Below are positions 47,766 through 59,329 of a stretch of DNA of 64,000 nucleotides, in pieces (position 1 is the first letter of the stretch; each line of letters opens with the position of its first letter). The notes below the pieces were generated by a model. That model searched no databases. It saw nothing but the letters and a program-made list of their open reading frames with translations, and had not been told where the DNA came from. The position numbers were made by a program, and so were the translations under genes. The stretch covers positions 8,385,840-8,449,839 of the forward strand of contig CM070628.1 in assembly GCA_036346255.1 (NCBI GenBank). Reading direction: 5' to 3'. Origin of the DNA: Ampelocalamus luodianensis (lineage: Eukaryota > Streptophyta > Magnoliopsida > Poales > Poaceae).

Positions 47766-48734
47766 CACTAATAGTCCGCTTAGCCATGCAACAAAGTTAT
47801 CCATACCATTTTGAGTTACAAATCTAAACTTGACTAAGTGATTATGGAACTTTGTGTAATAATTGTGTGTTGTGTGTTGTTACTCGTTGATGGCATGTGT
47901 TACACTTCACCAACAGGGTGGGAAAATATTTAGACTGAGGTGAGCGTAAAGAATTATAATATGGTGGAACTTCGTGCTTGGGAAAGTATGAATCTTGGTA
48001 ATTTGGTTAGAAATTGGGCAGTCTTACTTTAGTCAATTAAAGACCTAAATTTGTGTGCTATTGAACTAAGCCATAACTGTACGACCAGATGCCTAGTATG
48101 GGATAAGCCTAACTTAGTAAGCTACAGAATCATAGCATTGATTACTCGGGCATGTAGGTTAGACTGTGTGCCAAAGTAGAGGCGTGTACTACTGTGTCGG
48201 GTCACACTTATGAGCGGTTCGCCATCTCCAGGTCCAACGATGTACATCGGACCAAAGCACTTTGTCAGGGTTGGTACGACGGTAGAACACATCAGGAGGG
48301 TCAATTGTCAAGGTGAAGTTTCGGAAAGGTTTTCTTATGATTGGTGCTTCCTACACTGGTTATATTTTGTGGGTAAAGTGTACAAATCTCTGCAAAGTGT
48401 TAATCAATCTATTCAAATAGCCGTGTCCGCGGTCATGGACATGCTCGAGAATTTCACACGAGGGGTAGATTTTCATAAAAAAAACACATTGGAAGGGACA
48501 GCTGTGTGGTTAAACTCATATGGCTGTGTGAAAGAAATTGATTAGCCTTTGTGTTCTTTGTGAAAATAATTGTTAAACTATTATTATTTATTTTTAAAAT
48601 TACACTTTTAAAAATATTATTTGTGTTCAATCGCAAGTGTTGCCTTTTTGCAAAATAACTATAGAAGTCATTTCCTTTGGAATAAGCCATCATCTATAAT
48701 TGCATTCGTGGTACAACTTGTTGAGTACTGAGTA

Positions 48735-48742
48735 CTCATTCT
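48735..48742. repeat. Target-site duplication, left copy (hAT element 2)
   Basis: ctcattct, repeated at 50,216-50,223. Confidence 0.8.
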
Positions 48743-50215
48743 CGTGGGCAACCCCAAGAACGGCAAAGGTGGGGCCGCTCGAGGTGGCGGCGCCGGTGAC
48801 CCCTCCCTCCGCGCGTGCCGTGCCACCGCTAGTCTGCTACTCCCTGCTTCTTCGTTCTTCCCGATGGCGACGCATCGCAAGAGGTCCATAGGAGAGAGGC
48901 CGCGGCCCAAAGGAAAGCCTACACCACGCCCGCCCAACTAAGTCCATCTGCATCTCAATATCTCATTACATCTTCCCCGTTGGTCGGTTCCCCTAAATCC
49001 CCAATTCCCATTTGCAAAACTCCAAATTGCAAATCCAAATCTCCAAGATTCCAACCTTACCCTAGGCAGCTAGGCGGCAGTGGCAGCGACACCGCGGCAG
49101 CCAACACAAGCACTCTGCCGGCGTCGCCGCCTCCAGGCGGCGGCACGGCCAACGGGAGGAGGGGGAACCACCAAGCCGGGGAGGAGCGAGGAGCGTTCAT
49201 GCGACGCCGTGCCGGAGGAGGCACCGCCGCGCCGGGAGGAGCTCCAGGCCTCTAGCGGTCCAGCCGGAGCTGAAGCCAAGCGGGTGGCCACGGGGCGCCA
49301 GGAGGAGGGAGAACCAAGCCAGGGAGGGAGGAGCGTGGCGCCGGGCCGGAGGCGGCGCCGGGAGGAGCTCCAGCCGAAGCCGGAGGCCGAAGCCGAGCGG
49401 GTGGCCAGGGTGGGTGAAGGCACGGCCGCACGGGGCTGGGTGGTGGGCTGGTGGCAGACTGGCAGGGAGGAGGAGCCGTGAGCGGCGTAAGGTGAGGCCG
49501 TGGCTTTAAGCCCAGGCTGGGTGGGCGTGGCTTTAAGCCAGACAGCCTCACGGCCAGAGAACCATTGAGACTAGTGAACGCCAGGGAGGTAGAAAATAGA
49601 AATCAAGATTCAAGAGTGCTCCTCCTAAGTCAAAAGGAAAAGATAAGAATTAGATTGTGAATGCCTAAATGATGAATACTGTGAATTTGTGATGTGTCAT
49701 GTGTGATACTCACAGTGATTATAATTTATAAATGTATAAATGATTATTGATGAATGAATATGATGATGTGTGAATTTCATAGTGTCACGGTGAATTGATG
49801 GTGAATTTGCTAGATTTGAATAGCTATTTTACCATTACGTCATCGTCGAGTGGGACAATCCATGATTTCACTCTGCATCCCAGCCTTGTCTTTTCCATGA
49901 ATTATGATATGAATAATGAATTAGTTGTTAAAATTGAATTGAATGAAAGACGCCGTGTCGGCGCGGGTGGTGCGGTGTGGGCACCGCGGCTCGCTTCCAG
50001 GGCAAATGGTTAAGTAAGCTTCATTAGTGAGGTATTTCTCGATATCCTACATTTATCTTCGCTTGTTGATACCATTTAGTATCATATGCTTATATTGGTG
50101 TGATTGCAATATAATTTGCATATGGGTTATTTTACTTTTGGGTAATACGCTTTAGTTCGCACTTACGACGTCGGCACGCCGCCATACCTAAAAATTAATC
50201 CTGGGTCCGCCACTG
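48743..50215. mobile_element. Non-autonomous hAT transposon 2 with GC-rich interior
   Basis: Reverse-complemented, the right end begins cagtggcggacccagg. The left end reads cgtgggcaacccc, which fits if one A is missing from an initial CAG. A perfect 8-bp duplication (ctcattct) flanks it. No transposase is visible. A GC-rich block (about 48,770-49,500) holds alanine/arginine-rich frames on both strands, and the rest is AT-rich. It sits inside solo LTR C. The ends are related to, but not the same as, those of hAT element 1. Confidence 0.8.
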
Positions 50216-50223
50216 CTCATTCT
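50216..50223. repeat. Target-site duplication, right copy (hAT element 2)
   Basis: ctcattct, identical to 48,735-48,742. Confidence 0.8.
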
Positions 50224-50570
50224 TGCTGCAATCATTCAGCTGAAGTGGAGGAGTCATCGCCTGCCTTCAAGGAAGGTGATCGCTAGGTCTTGATCCCAAT
50301 CGGTTACCTGTGGCAAGTCGAAGGGTTCCCGCTGGAGTTCTTTCTGTTCTGCTGTCGTCTCTTTATTTAGTGTCAGCCATGCGAGACTTAATAAGTGTAA
50401 ACTCGACCATAAGGTCACAACCATTAATTATTAATCAAATTAGTCATTTATTCTTATGTTTGCCTTGTGTGGAATGATATTTATTTATGTTGCACTCGTG
50501 TGCACTAGTATGATTCTGGACTAGTGCATTATATACAGAGAGTCCAGATTTGAATATTTGGGTCAAGACA

Positions 50571-50627
50571 TCCCCCTAGCTCGATAGATTCACCTCGGTG
50601 AACTCCAACACATGTCGATAGCTTAGC
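50571..50627. repeat. Minisatellite of about 135 bp, segment 3
   Basis: cccctagctcgatagattcacctcgg and gaactccaacacatg continue the array interrupted at 29,659; cut at 50,628 by the family B element. Confidence 0.8.
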
Positions 50628-53600
50628 TGTATCATCCCAATTTTCTGAGCTTAAAATCTTTTAAATAGTTAGTAGGAAAAATTCACCATTTGGATTTATT
50701 TGATTTTAATTCAAAAGCTTAATATTGGACTTTATAATAAAAAACATTTAATGTGAATAATCCCAACATGAACAATAGCCAAAACTATTTTATTTGGGTT
50801 CTATGTGCTCGATATATTTTCTAGATTTTTCTAGAATTTTTAGGTTCATTTGCTATTTTCTATTGCCTATTTGAATTTACGTATTTTCTAAAATGGAAAA
50901 TCTATTAAAATCTCAGAAATCTTCTTGGGTGAATCTCTCGGCCCAACTCCTATTCTGCGCTCGCCCCACCGTCACACCAGCTGCCAGTAGCCGCCTCCTC
51001 CCAGCAGGTGGACCCTTTGTCGGCCCTCTCTCTCTCTCTCTCCGCGCCCTGTTCACTCTCCGCCGTTGGATCAAGCATGGGCGGTGGATGCGCGTGAGGT
51101 AACGACGTCCGAATGTTTCTTTGATTGTGGACCGTTGGATCAAGATCGGCGCTCGGATCGGATCGCGCGCGCACCCGCCCCACTCGGCGACGGTGGGCCC
51201 GCCGAGTCGTCGTCTCGCCTCGGTTTCTTCCTCGCGCACGGCCGCCCGCGTCCGCCATGCTTCCGAGCTCCAAGCTCCGTCCGACAAGACACGTTTCCAA
51301 ATAAAACCTTTCTAGAAAACGTGTAGAATCTTATCCCTAATCTCCCCGCATCTTCTCGGATCAAAATCAGATCTTGTTTTCGTTTCTATCTCCAATTTCT
51401 CTCGCAACCGTCTCGGACTCTTTTTAGGGTTCATCGTCGCACGCCGCCCTAGCCCCTCCCGGCCCCTATAAAAGGCACCCCCGGGATCGCATTGACGTCC
51501 ACACCAGAACCCCTCAATCCATTGCACCACTTAAGACCTAGCGCCGCCGCAATCCGAGTTCTAGGGTTTTCGCCGTCGTTCTGTTCTTCGCCTTTTTCGC
51601 CGCCGTCGGTGCCGCCGCGTCGTCGCCGAGTGCACCACCGAGATCAGTGACGCCAGGGCTACCTTAAGGACCCTTCGCCGTCGCCAAAACCTCGCCGAAC
51701 TCGGTCAGACAAAGCGAAGCCCTCGCGCTCAACCTCGCGTCGGCCATGTTCGAGTGTCTCGCCGCTCGTGAGTGCACCATCGTGTTCGCAATAACACGGG
51801 CTTCAATCGGTACCATCGGACATCGCCGGGCGCGCCGCCGCCGTTGTTGCGTCTGATCCCGAGCGCCGCCGTCTTGTCGTCATCCACGTCGGTGCAGCGT
51901 CGGCCCGCACGCAGCGTGGCGGCGGGTGGCGCCCGTCGGCGTCACGTGTGCGCCACGCGGCGATCTACACGGACCGAAGTCTCGAGGCTCGATGGACCTA
52001 GTCCACCGTGAGCCTAGCCCCTGGCATGTGGGTCCCACATGTCAGAGATTTCTTTTATTATTTCTTTTTCCGAAATTCCTCCGTTGACGTCAGCTTGCGC
52101 AATAATCCGATTTTTCTTTAGAAAAATAATTCAGAAATTCCATAAAATCAGAATTAGGGTTTCTTTTAGATTTCCAATCTTCCAAAGGCCATAACTTTTG
52201 CATCCTAACTCCGATTGAGCCCATTCAAATTTCTAAATTTGTCTAAATTCGAGATCTACCTAATTATTATTTTTACTTAATTTTTGGAGTTTGTTTTGCC
52301 TCTGTTATTTATTTGTTTTGGTTGTTTTGCTTCGTTTGTGCGTAGACATCGATACTTCGGGGGTTTTCGTCGAAGAAGGCTTCAACCAAGTTCAAGACCA
52401 GTACATAGACCTATTCCAAGGCAAGTCATACCTTTGATCATATTGAATCCCAGTTTTCCCAAATTATATTGTGTTGAACTATTGCATTTACTTTAATTAT
52501 GTGTTTAATCGCTTTTGGGCTAGTTATTGATCCAATCATTATGTTCACCTTGCCTACTTGTATACCTTAATCTTTTGTCGCCTAGATTGGTTTATTATTT
52601 AGTTGGTATTAACATATTGCCAACACGGTTGGTTAGACCGACTAGAATTGCTTAGCCATGCCACGAGTCATCATCGCATGTGAGTGCAATTATGAAATTT
52701 GACTAAGTGATTATGGGCGTGTGATAAAGCTGTGTCTTTGTGTGCTATTACTCGTGATGGCATGTGTTGCACTAAACCAAGCTGGGTGGTAAAGATTTAG
52801 ACTGAGGCAAGTGGTGGATCTTGTGTGAACTGGTGGCTTTGTGATTGGGATTTATCTGTGTGGTTTAGTTAGAAAAGCTGGAAGTCTTGCCTTGGTCAAT
52901 TAAGGACTTAACCGTGCGCCATTGAATCGAGCTATCTGCATCTGACCGCATGTCCAGTAATGAGTCTAACTTAGTAGGTTACTGGAGTTTCAACATTGGG
53001 GTTCGTGGATAGGTTAAGCTTTGTGATATGGGGTGTGTGAATAAGAACGTCAATGTTGAGACAAAGTTGCCGAACTGTTATGTTACGATTAGTGCTAGCT
53101 ACACTAGTTGTATCGTGTGGGTAAAGTGTACAAACCTCTGCAGAGTGTTAATCAATCTATTCGAATAGCCGCGTCCTCGGTCATGGACAACGCTCGGGGA
53201 TTTCACATGAGGGCTAGTGTTCATAAAATGTGGGATTGGGAGCTGTGTGATCTCAATCATATGGCTGTGTGAATTAATCAGTTTAGCTGTGTGTCTTTGT
53301 GGAAATAACTGTTAAATTAATATTGCTTATTTGTTTTAAATTATGCTTTCAATCTATTATTTGTATTCAATTGCAAATGTTGCATTTCTGCAAAATAACC
53401 ACAGAAGCCATTCCTTTGGAATAAGCCTGCATATATATATTGCATTCTGTGGTATGATTTGCAAATCTGGTTGTGTACTCACGCTTGTTGTAAAACTTGC
53501 GTCCAAACCTCTGAAGTGGAGGAGTCTTCTTTGCTTTCGAGGAGGAGTTTGTGGAAGAAGGTTGATCGCTAGGTCATCGATCGATCGGTTGCACGTGGTG

Positions 53601-53841
53601 TCTTGATTGGAGTTTGCGAGTTTATTTCGTTCATTGCGGATATTTCTTTAGTGTTAGCCTGCGTGGCTTAATAAGTTGTAACCCGACCTTAAGGTCAAAA
53701 CTCTAAGTTGTTACTCAAACTATTCGTTTATGTTATATTTCGCTGTGTGGATTGATATTCACCTATGTTACATTGTGTGCACTAGCGTGATCTGGACTAG
53801 TGCGAGAATACAGAGGGTCGAATTGTATTTTGGGTCCCGAT
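50628..53841 (+). mobile_element. Family B LTR, copy 1 (3.2 kb)
   Basis: Starts tgtatcatcccaattttc and ends gggtcccga next to the primer site. It is nearly identical to 59,330-62,542. Long blocks match perfectly (e.g. around 51,240-51,320 and 59,950-60,030), which suggests a recent insertion; mismatches cluster at CAG/CTG. Confidence 0.9.
51476..51485 (+). promoter_or_regulatory. TATA box of family B LTR copy 1
   Basis: ctataaaagg after a C-rich tract, identical in the second LTR. Start of element RNA expected about 30 bp downstream. Confidence 0.7.
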
Positions 53842-53845
53842 GAGG

Positions 53846-53858
53846 TGGTATCGAGCCA
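53846..53858 (+). promoter_or_regulatory. Family B primer-binding site (initiator tRNA-Met type)
   Basis: tggtatcgagcca, with the same one-base shortfall as in family A. Confidence 0.75.
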
Positions 53859-54055
53859 TCTTGATGTAGGTCTTGACCTTAGTTAGATTGGCCGTCTTTA
53901 GAGTGTCCAAACTATTTTCTAAAGGAAAAATTAACTTGTAAAGTTAATCAAATGCTTAACTCTCCTCATATCTCTCTTGCCTCAACTTTTGCTATAACCT
54001 TTTCTTTCTCATTGTTTTAAGGTTGCTCTTACCCAGTTAAATGCTGTCTTGACAG

Positions 54056-54627
54056 ATGCCTGCATTGCAGACCTATGGTGGCGTTGTGGAGGTTCGCCGC
54101 GAACTTTGGAAGCTTATGCAGGTACTTGGAGGTTTTGATCGTCCGTTGTACCGAGAAACAAGCGGATGGTGGATGGACATAAGCGGAGTGCGATCCGTCG
54201 CTGACGATCTACGCCGGGATGAACACCAAGGCAAGCTACCGCTAAACATCTCCGTCGGGAGGATCACTTGGAGTGAAGGAATACGAGAATCGTCGCGCTG
54301 GCCATGCCGGATCTGCCACATCTACATGCGCGAGTTGCAAGGAGCCGTCTTCGCTACCACCCGAGGCGCCGCCGTGGAGCTACTCGCACACTATCCATCC
54401 ACGGAGGAGAAGAAGATGCCACGATGGTACACCTCGCCCGTGCGTCGTCGCCCAAGAGGAATCCATGGAGCGTAAACGAGGAGGAGCTGTCGCGCCATCG
54501 GCGCTGTTCTGTTGCACGATTCCGGGCACGAGGATCGGTTTGCGAAGATGCGGCCGACAGTTCAAGGTCTACCGGCAGGAGCACGTACCGTGATTGTGGA
54601 GGTTACCTCGCCGCCCGAGTTCGCTAA
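54056..54627 (+). pseudogene. Family B upstream frame between primer site and gag
   Basis: ATG at 54,056 follows ctgtcttgacag, like a 3' splice site. One frame stays open to 54,475 (139 codons) with RICHIYMRELQG near 54,310-54,345, then continues in another frame to about 54,627. The second copy (62,758-63,335) keeps the same frame open for 194 codons, including the RICHIYMRELQG stretch. I recognise no domain. About 240 bp of non-coding DNA separates it from gag. Confidence 0.55.
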
Positions 54628-54867
54628 GGCCTAGGTTCGCGATTGAGGCTTAGTGTGTTAAGCGCGTCGGTCTAAGCCTAGTTGTGTCGCCCTTTAGGCG
54701 TTAGATTGTGTGCTTAGGCTCGCTATTTTCTTTGAGTGTGAGTATGAGCTGCAAGGCCCTTAGGCATCATTGCAAGCCATACCAAGTTCTTAAGTAATAA
54801 AGTTGCTTTTGGTTCTCTCGATTGTTGTTGGGTTTAACCAATCCCCGCTTAGTTCTTAACTCACCCC
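54628..54867. other. Spacer between upstream frame and gag of family B
   Basis: No coding signal; T-rich toward its 3' end, before the ATG at 54,868. Confidence 0.45.
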
Positions 54868-56080
54868 ATGCTTGCTACCTTATCTAACCCTTGGAGCTTC
54901 GCGGATGGTTACAACTTCGCGAGACGATTGCAAGTGGTTCCGGTACCCGACATCGGAGGCAATGAGCAACCCGACTACGGGAGCGATTCGCCACAAGCAC
55001 CCCAATTGACTTGCAAAACTTTGGAGCTTTCATGGCAGCACAGACTCGGTGATGAATACCATGATGACTCGGATGCAAGCCATGCACAACCGAACAATAA
55101 CAACAACAATCACCCGGACGGAGCCCGGTGCTCATGGTCACCATGGACCATCAAACTTGCGAAATTCATGAGGACTCGTCCACCAATATTTTACGGACAT
55201 GTCTCACCCGTGGAAGGCGGCGATTGGCCGGGTGATTGAAAGGAAGCTGCGATCACTCAATGCGGCGATCATGAAAAGTTCTCTATGCCTCTCACCGGTT
55301 GGAGGGCATCGCGGCGAGAATGGTGGGAGACACGTGCCGCTCATGAGGCACCACGAATATCACTTGGGAGGAATTCTCTACAATATTCGCCAATACCACG
55401 TACTGAAGGAATTATTGAACTAAAGAAAGATGAATTTCGTGCCTGAAGCAAGGAAGCTTGTCGTGTCGACTATCTCAACAAGTTCTCGCAACTTGCTCGC
55501 TATGCTACGAAGATGTTGCAAGACAAGGCTCGCGAGTCGTTTTGAAGGACCAACATCGGACTTGAGTCAATCTCCTTGCACATACCTTCCACGACTTCCA
55601 AGAACCGATCAATAAAGCTTTAGTCATGGAGGATAAGCGCAAGGAACTGAAGACAATCGCAAGCGCAGGATGATCCGGCAGGAGGCGGCAATTCCAACGA
55701 GAGCAAGGCGGTGCCACCGCAGTTCAGCGGTTTCTCCACGAACTCCGCCAGACACTGCACTAACCTCGGCACCTCGTCCGGTTGCTCGTAACACTCGCAC
55801 CCAAAGCACCGACCAACGCTAATCCAACGGTCAACAAGTCGCAAGAGCCAGGGTGTGCTATACTTGCTATCAACCGAGCCACTCGCCAAATCGGTGTCCA
55901 CGAGGAGAACGATCACTCCGATTCGTTTCAACCTTGGAGCTACACCAAATAAGACACCGCACCGGGTCACCAATGAGAACTTTCAAGCCCCAACCAGCCG
56001 GGAGGAGGGACGCGGGGCGTGGTCGAGGCCGTGTCAACCACGTCACCTGGAAGGAGCACGAAGCACGGGCGTCGTCTTGG
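54868..56080 (+). pseudogene. Family B gag (capsid plus CCHC zinc knuckle), frame-broken
   Basis: Starts MLATLSNPW at 54,868. After an asparagine run (about 55,093-55,110) comes KFMRTRPPIF and, in another frame, SHPWKAAIGRVIERKLRSLN (about 55,200-55,260), the N-terminal capsid region of plant Ty3/gypsy gag. The nucleocapsid has a clean CX2CX4HX4C knuckle, CYTCYQPSHSPNRC (55,856-55,897). The knuckle is followed by a basic, glycine/arginine-rich tail (about 56,000-56,030). It is broken in at least three places. Confidence 0.7.
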
Positions 56081-59000
56081 GTAAGTTCTGGTTAATTCGA
56101 TACGCATCGATTCTGTTTGATTCGAGCTTGCATTCTTTTGTGTGCGAAGTTTTGCAACTAAGAATAAGTTGGAGGCTATACAACTTAATCATACTCTATT
56201 AGTTCAATCGCTGGAGCAAAGCTAAGCTCTAGAGTGGGTTGTTTAGGAGCTAAGTTACTCATAGGCGGAGTTGAGTTTCTAGCCAACAATTGTTCTAGAC
56301 ACCCAAACCCTAGATGTCATTCTTGGCATGGATTGGCTATCCAAGCACAAAGTCATGTTTGGATTGTGGCCGAAGAGCGTAACGGTTGAGAGTACTAATG
56401 GAAGGAAAGTGGAGTTTCTAGCCACATCGGTTCGTGAAGGACACTTGCTAGTAAACAATCGAGGACCATTGCATTGGAGGAGGTACCAATAGTCGAGAAT
56501 ACCGGATGTGTTTCGGAAGAGTTACCGGAATGCCACGGATCGTGACATCGAGTTCGTTATTGATCTAGTGCCGGGACGGCGCCAATTTCTAAGCGACCTT
56601 ATCGAATGCCGGTGGCGAGTTAGCGAAATGAAGAAGCGATTGAAGAACTTCTCGAGAAAGGTTTTGTAAGACCAAGTTCGTCACCGTGGGAGCACCAGTC
56701 TTGTTTGTCAAGAAGAAAGACGGAAGCATGAGGATGTGTATCGACTACCGTTCTCTCAACGAGGTCACTATCAAGAATAAGTATCCATTGCCCAGGATAG
56801 ACGATCTGTTTGACCAGATGAAGGGAGCCGGAGTGTTCTCAAAGATCGACTTGCGATCGGGCTACCATCAGTTGAAGATCTACCCTAGGGATATACCAAA
56901 GACCGCTTTCTCAACGCGGTATGGACATTATGAGTTCTTGGTCATGTCATTTGGGCTGACAAATGCTGACTTACTTCATGAACATGATGAACAAAGTCTT
57001 CATGGAATACCTGGACAAGTTTGTAGTGGTGTTCATTGATGATATTCTGGTTTATTCCAAATCAGAGGAGGAACACGCAGAACACCTGAGGTTAATTTTG
57101 GAGAAACTCAGGGAGCATCAGTTGTATGCCAAGTTCAGTAAGTGTGACTTTTGGAAGAAGGAAGTGGATTTCCTTGGCCATGTGTTGACCGATGGAGTAG
57201 CGATTGACCGGGAAAAGTAAAGCGGTGTTACAGGGACCAGCCAAGATCAGTTCGCGATTTCTTGGGGATGGCGAGTTATTACCGCCGTTTATCGAAGGAT
57301 TCTCATCGATTGCTAAGCCTCTTACGCAATTGTTGAAGAAGGAGAAAAAGTTCACTTGGACTCCGGCTGTGAGGAAAGTTTTGAGAGTTAAAGAAGCGCT
57401 TGACCTCACCCGATCTTGATTTTGCGGATATTCGCAAGGATTTCGATATCTATTGTGATGCTTCGCGTCAAGGATTAGGATGTGTCGATGCGGGAAGGAA
57501 GAGCGCCGCTATGCGTCAAGACAATTGAGACCTCACGAGGAGAATTACCCTACTCATGATGCAGAATTAGGCGTCGTAGTGCATGCTTTAAAGATTTGGC
57601 GTCATTACCTCATCGGTGTCATTGTGAAGTCTACAGATCATAAAAGTCCAAGTACATCTTTACCCGATCAGATCTGAATATGAGGCAGAGAAGATGGTTG
57701 GAATTGATTAAGGATTATAATCTTGGAATCCACTACCATCCGGAAAAGCCAATGTAGTTGCAGGCGCTCTAAGTTGTAAGAGTTCTTGTAATGCCTTGAA
57801 AGTAAAGGAAAATTTCCCATAACTTTATGAAGAATTTGAAGCTAAAGCTAGAAGTTGTGTCAGAGGATTTGTGGCCAATTTGGAGGTACAGTCTACCTTG
57901 GAGAAACAAATTCGTGAAGCACAACCAAAGGATCCCGTGTTGTCATACATCAAGATCAAAATGGCGGAGAAATTCAAAGATTTCACCAAGGATGATCAAG
58001 ACATACTCGGATTAATGGTCGATATCATGTACGGATATCGATGGTCTAAGACATTAATCTTAAAAGAAGCCCATGACTCAAAGTATTCGATTCACCCCGG
58101 AAGTACCAAGATGTACCGGGATGTTAAGAATAAGTTTTGGTGGCCAAATTTGAAGCGAAGTCGCGAGTTCGTTGCCTTGTGCGACACACGTCCGAAAATA
58201 AAGCGAACACGAGACCACGAGTTTCTGCAACGGCTGAAGATTCGAGAATGGAAGTGGGAAGAAATCGAATGGATTTCATCACCGTTTACCCAAGACCCAA
58301 TCGATTACGATTCAATGGGTAATAGTTGATCGATTGACCAAGGTCGCACATTTCTCGCCGATCAAAACCACGTACTCGGAGATCGCCTTGCGAGTTGTAC
58401 ATGGCCAAAATTGTCGGCTTGCATGGAGTGCCCAAGAAAATAGTGTCGATCGAGATCTCGGTTCACCTCTCGCTTTGGCGAGTTTGCATGAAGCATTGGG
58501 TACCCATCTGAATTTGATCGCATATCATCCATGACATGGATGGGCGGATCGAAAGAGTCAATCGATATTGGAGGATATGCTTTGAGCTTGCGCTCTAGCG
58601 AATGCTACCCGATGGGATAAAGTTTGCGTATGCGAGTTCTCGTACAACAACAGTTATCAAGCCAGTCTGCAAATGTCGCCATTTGAAGCTTTATATGGTT
58701 GTGCCTGCCGAACCCCGTTAAATTGGTTAGAGACAGCTGAACGTACAGTGTTCGGGCCGATATCATCCAAGAGGGCAGAAGAACAAGTTGCTATGATCAG
58801 GGAAAGGCTAAAAATAGCCCAGTCAAGGCAGAAGAGTTATGCTGATAACCGCCGTCGAGATCTCGATTTGAGCCGAAGATTTTGTCTATCTTGAGTGACC
58901 CGCTCGAGGTGTCAAAGGTTTCATGCCAAAGGAAGCTTGCCCCTAGGTATGTTGGCCCGTTCAAGATTTTGAAACGCCGTGGGGAAGTTGCTTACCAATT

Positions 59001-59295
59001 GGAGCTACCGCAGTCGTTAGCAGGAGTACATGATGTCTTTCATGTCTCGCAGTTGAAGAAGTGTCTTCGTGTGCCAGAAGAGCAAGCCCCGTTGGAATCA
59101 ATTGTTTTGAAAGAAGATCTTACCTACAAAGAGCAGCCAGTCAAGATCTTGGATGTCGCAGAGCGCCTCACCAGAAGCAAGACTGTTCGTTTTTGCAAGG
59201 TTCAGTGGAGCAACCACTCAGAAGGAGAAGCAACGTGGGAACGTGAAGAAGAGCCAGTGGCGAGTTCCCTAGTATTTTCTCTAGCTAGCCTTTGA
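56081..59295 (+). pseudogene. Family B pol: protease, reverse transcriptase, RNase H, integrase, chromodomain
   Basis: The protease region (56,085-56,460) is badly broken but keeps DVILGMDWLSKHK near 56,310-56,350. Reverse transcriptase: PVLFVKKKDGSMRMCIDYRS from 56,692, KIDLRSGYHQLK, MSFGLTNAD, and the catalytic FIDDILVYSK (about 57,030-57,060), then CDFWKKEVDFLGHVL. RNase H: about 57,440-57,770. Integrase: SIHPGSTKMYRDVKNKFWWP (58,090-58,149; zinc-binding part), a degraded catalytic core (58,330-58,600) and MSPFEALYGC (58,673). C-terminal end: LAPRYVGPFKILK, HDVFHVSQLKKCL, then a chromodomain with FCKVQWSNHSEGEATWERE, closing at 59,295. In the SYNNSYQ region (about 58,632-58,665) the frame is one base short at an expected CAG. 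Integrase plus chromodomain would direct insertion into heterochromatin. Confidence 0.85.
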
Positions 59296-59315
59296 ATCTC
59301 GGGTCGAGATTCCTT

Positions 59316-59329
59316 TAAGCGAGGAGGTT
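59316..59329 (+). promoter_or_regulatory. Family B polypurine tract
   Basis: aagcgaggaggttt just before LTR copy 2; one base departs from a pure purine run. Confidence 0.65.

Larger units (their letters stand above)
29660..50570 (+). mobile_element. Solo LTR C, split by family A array and hAT element 2
   Basis: Starts tgtaacatcctaattttatg and ends gggtcaagaca, matching the ends of family B LTRs. Pieces of the LTR itself are 29,660-31,455, 47,766-48,734 and 50,224-50,570, about 3.1 kb in all. The TATA box is at 30,232. About 60 bp of LTR sequence (by comparison with 52,585-52,645) is missing at the left junction with the A array. Confidence 0.75.

Noticed and set aside
49070..49551. Frames of 99-133 codons on both strands in hAT 2
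   Set aside because: Same GC-composition effect as in hAT 1.
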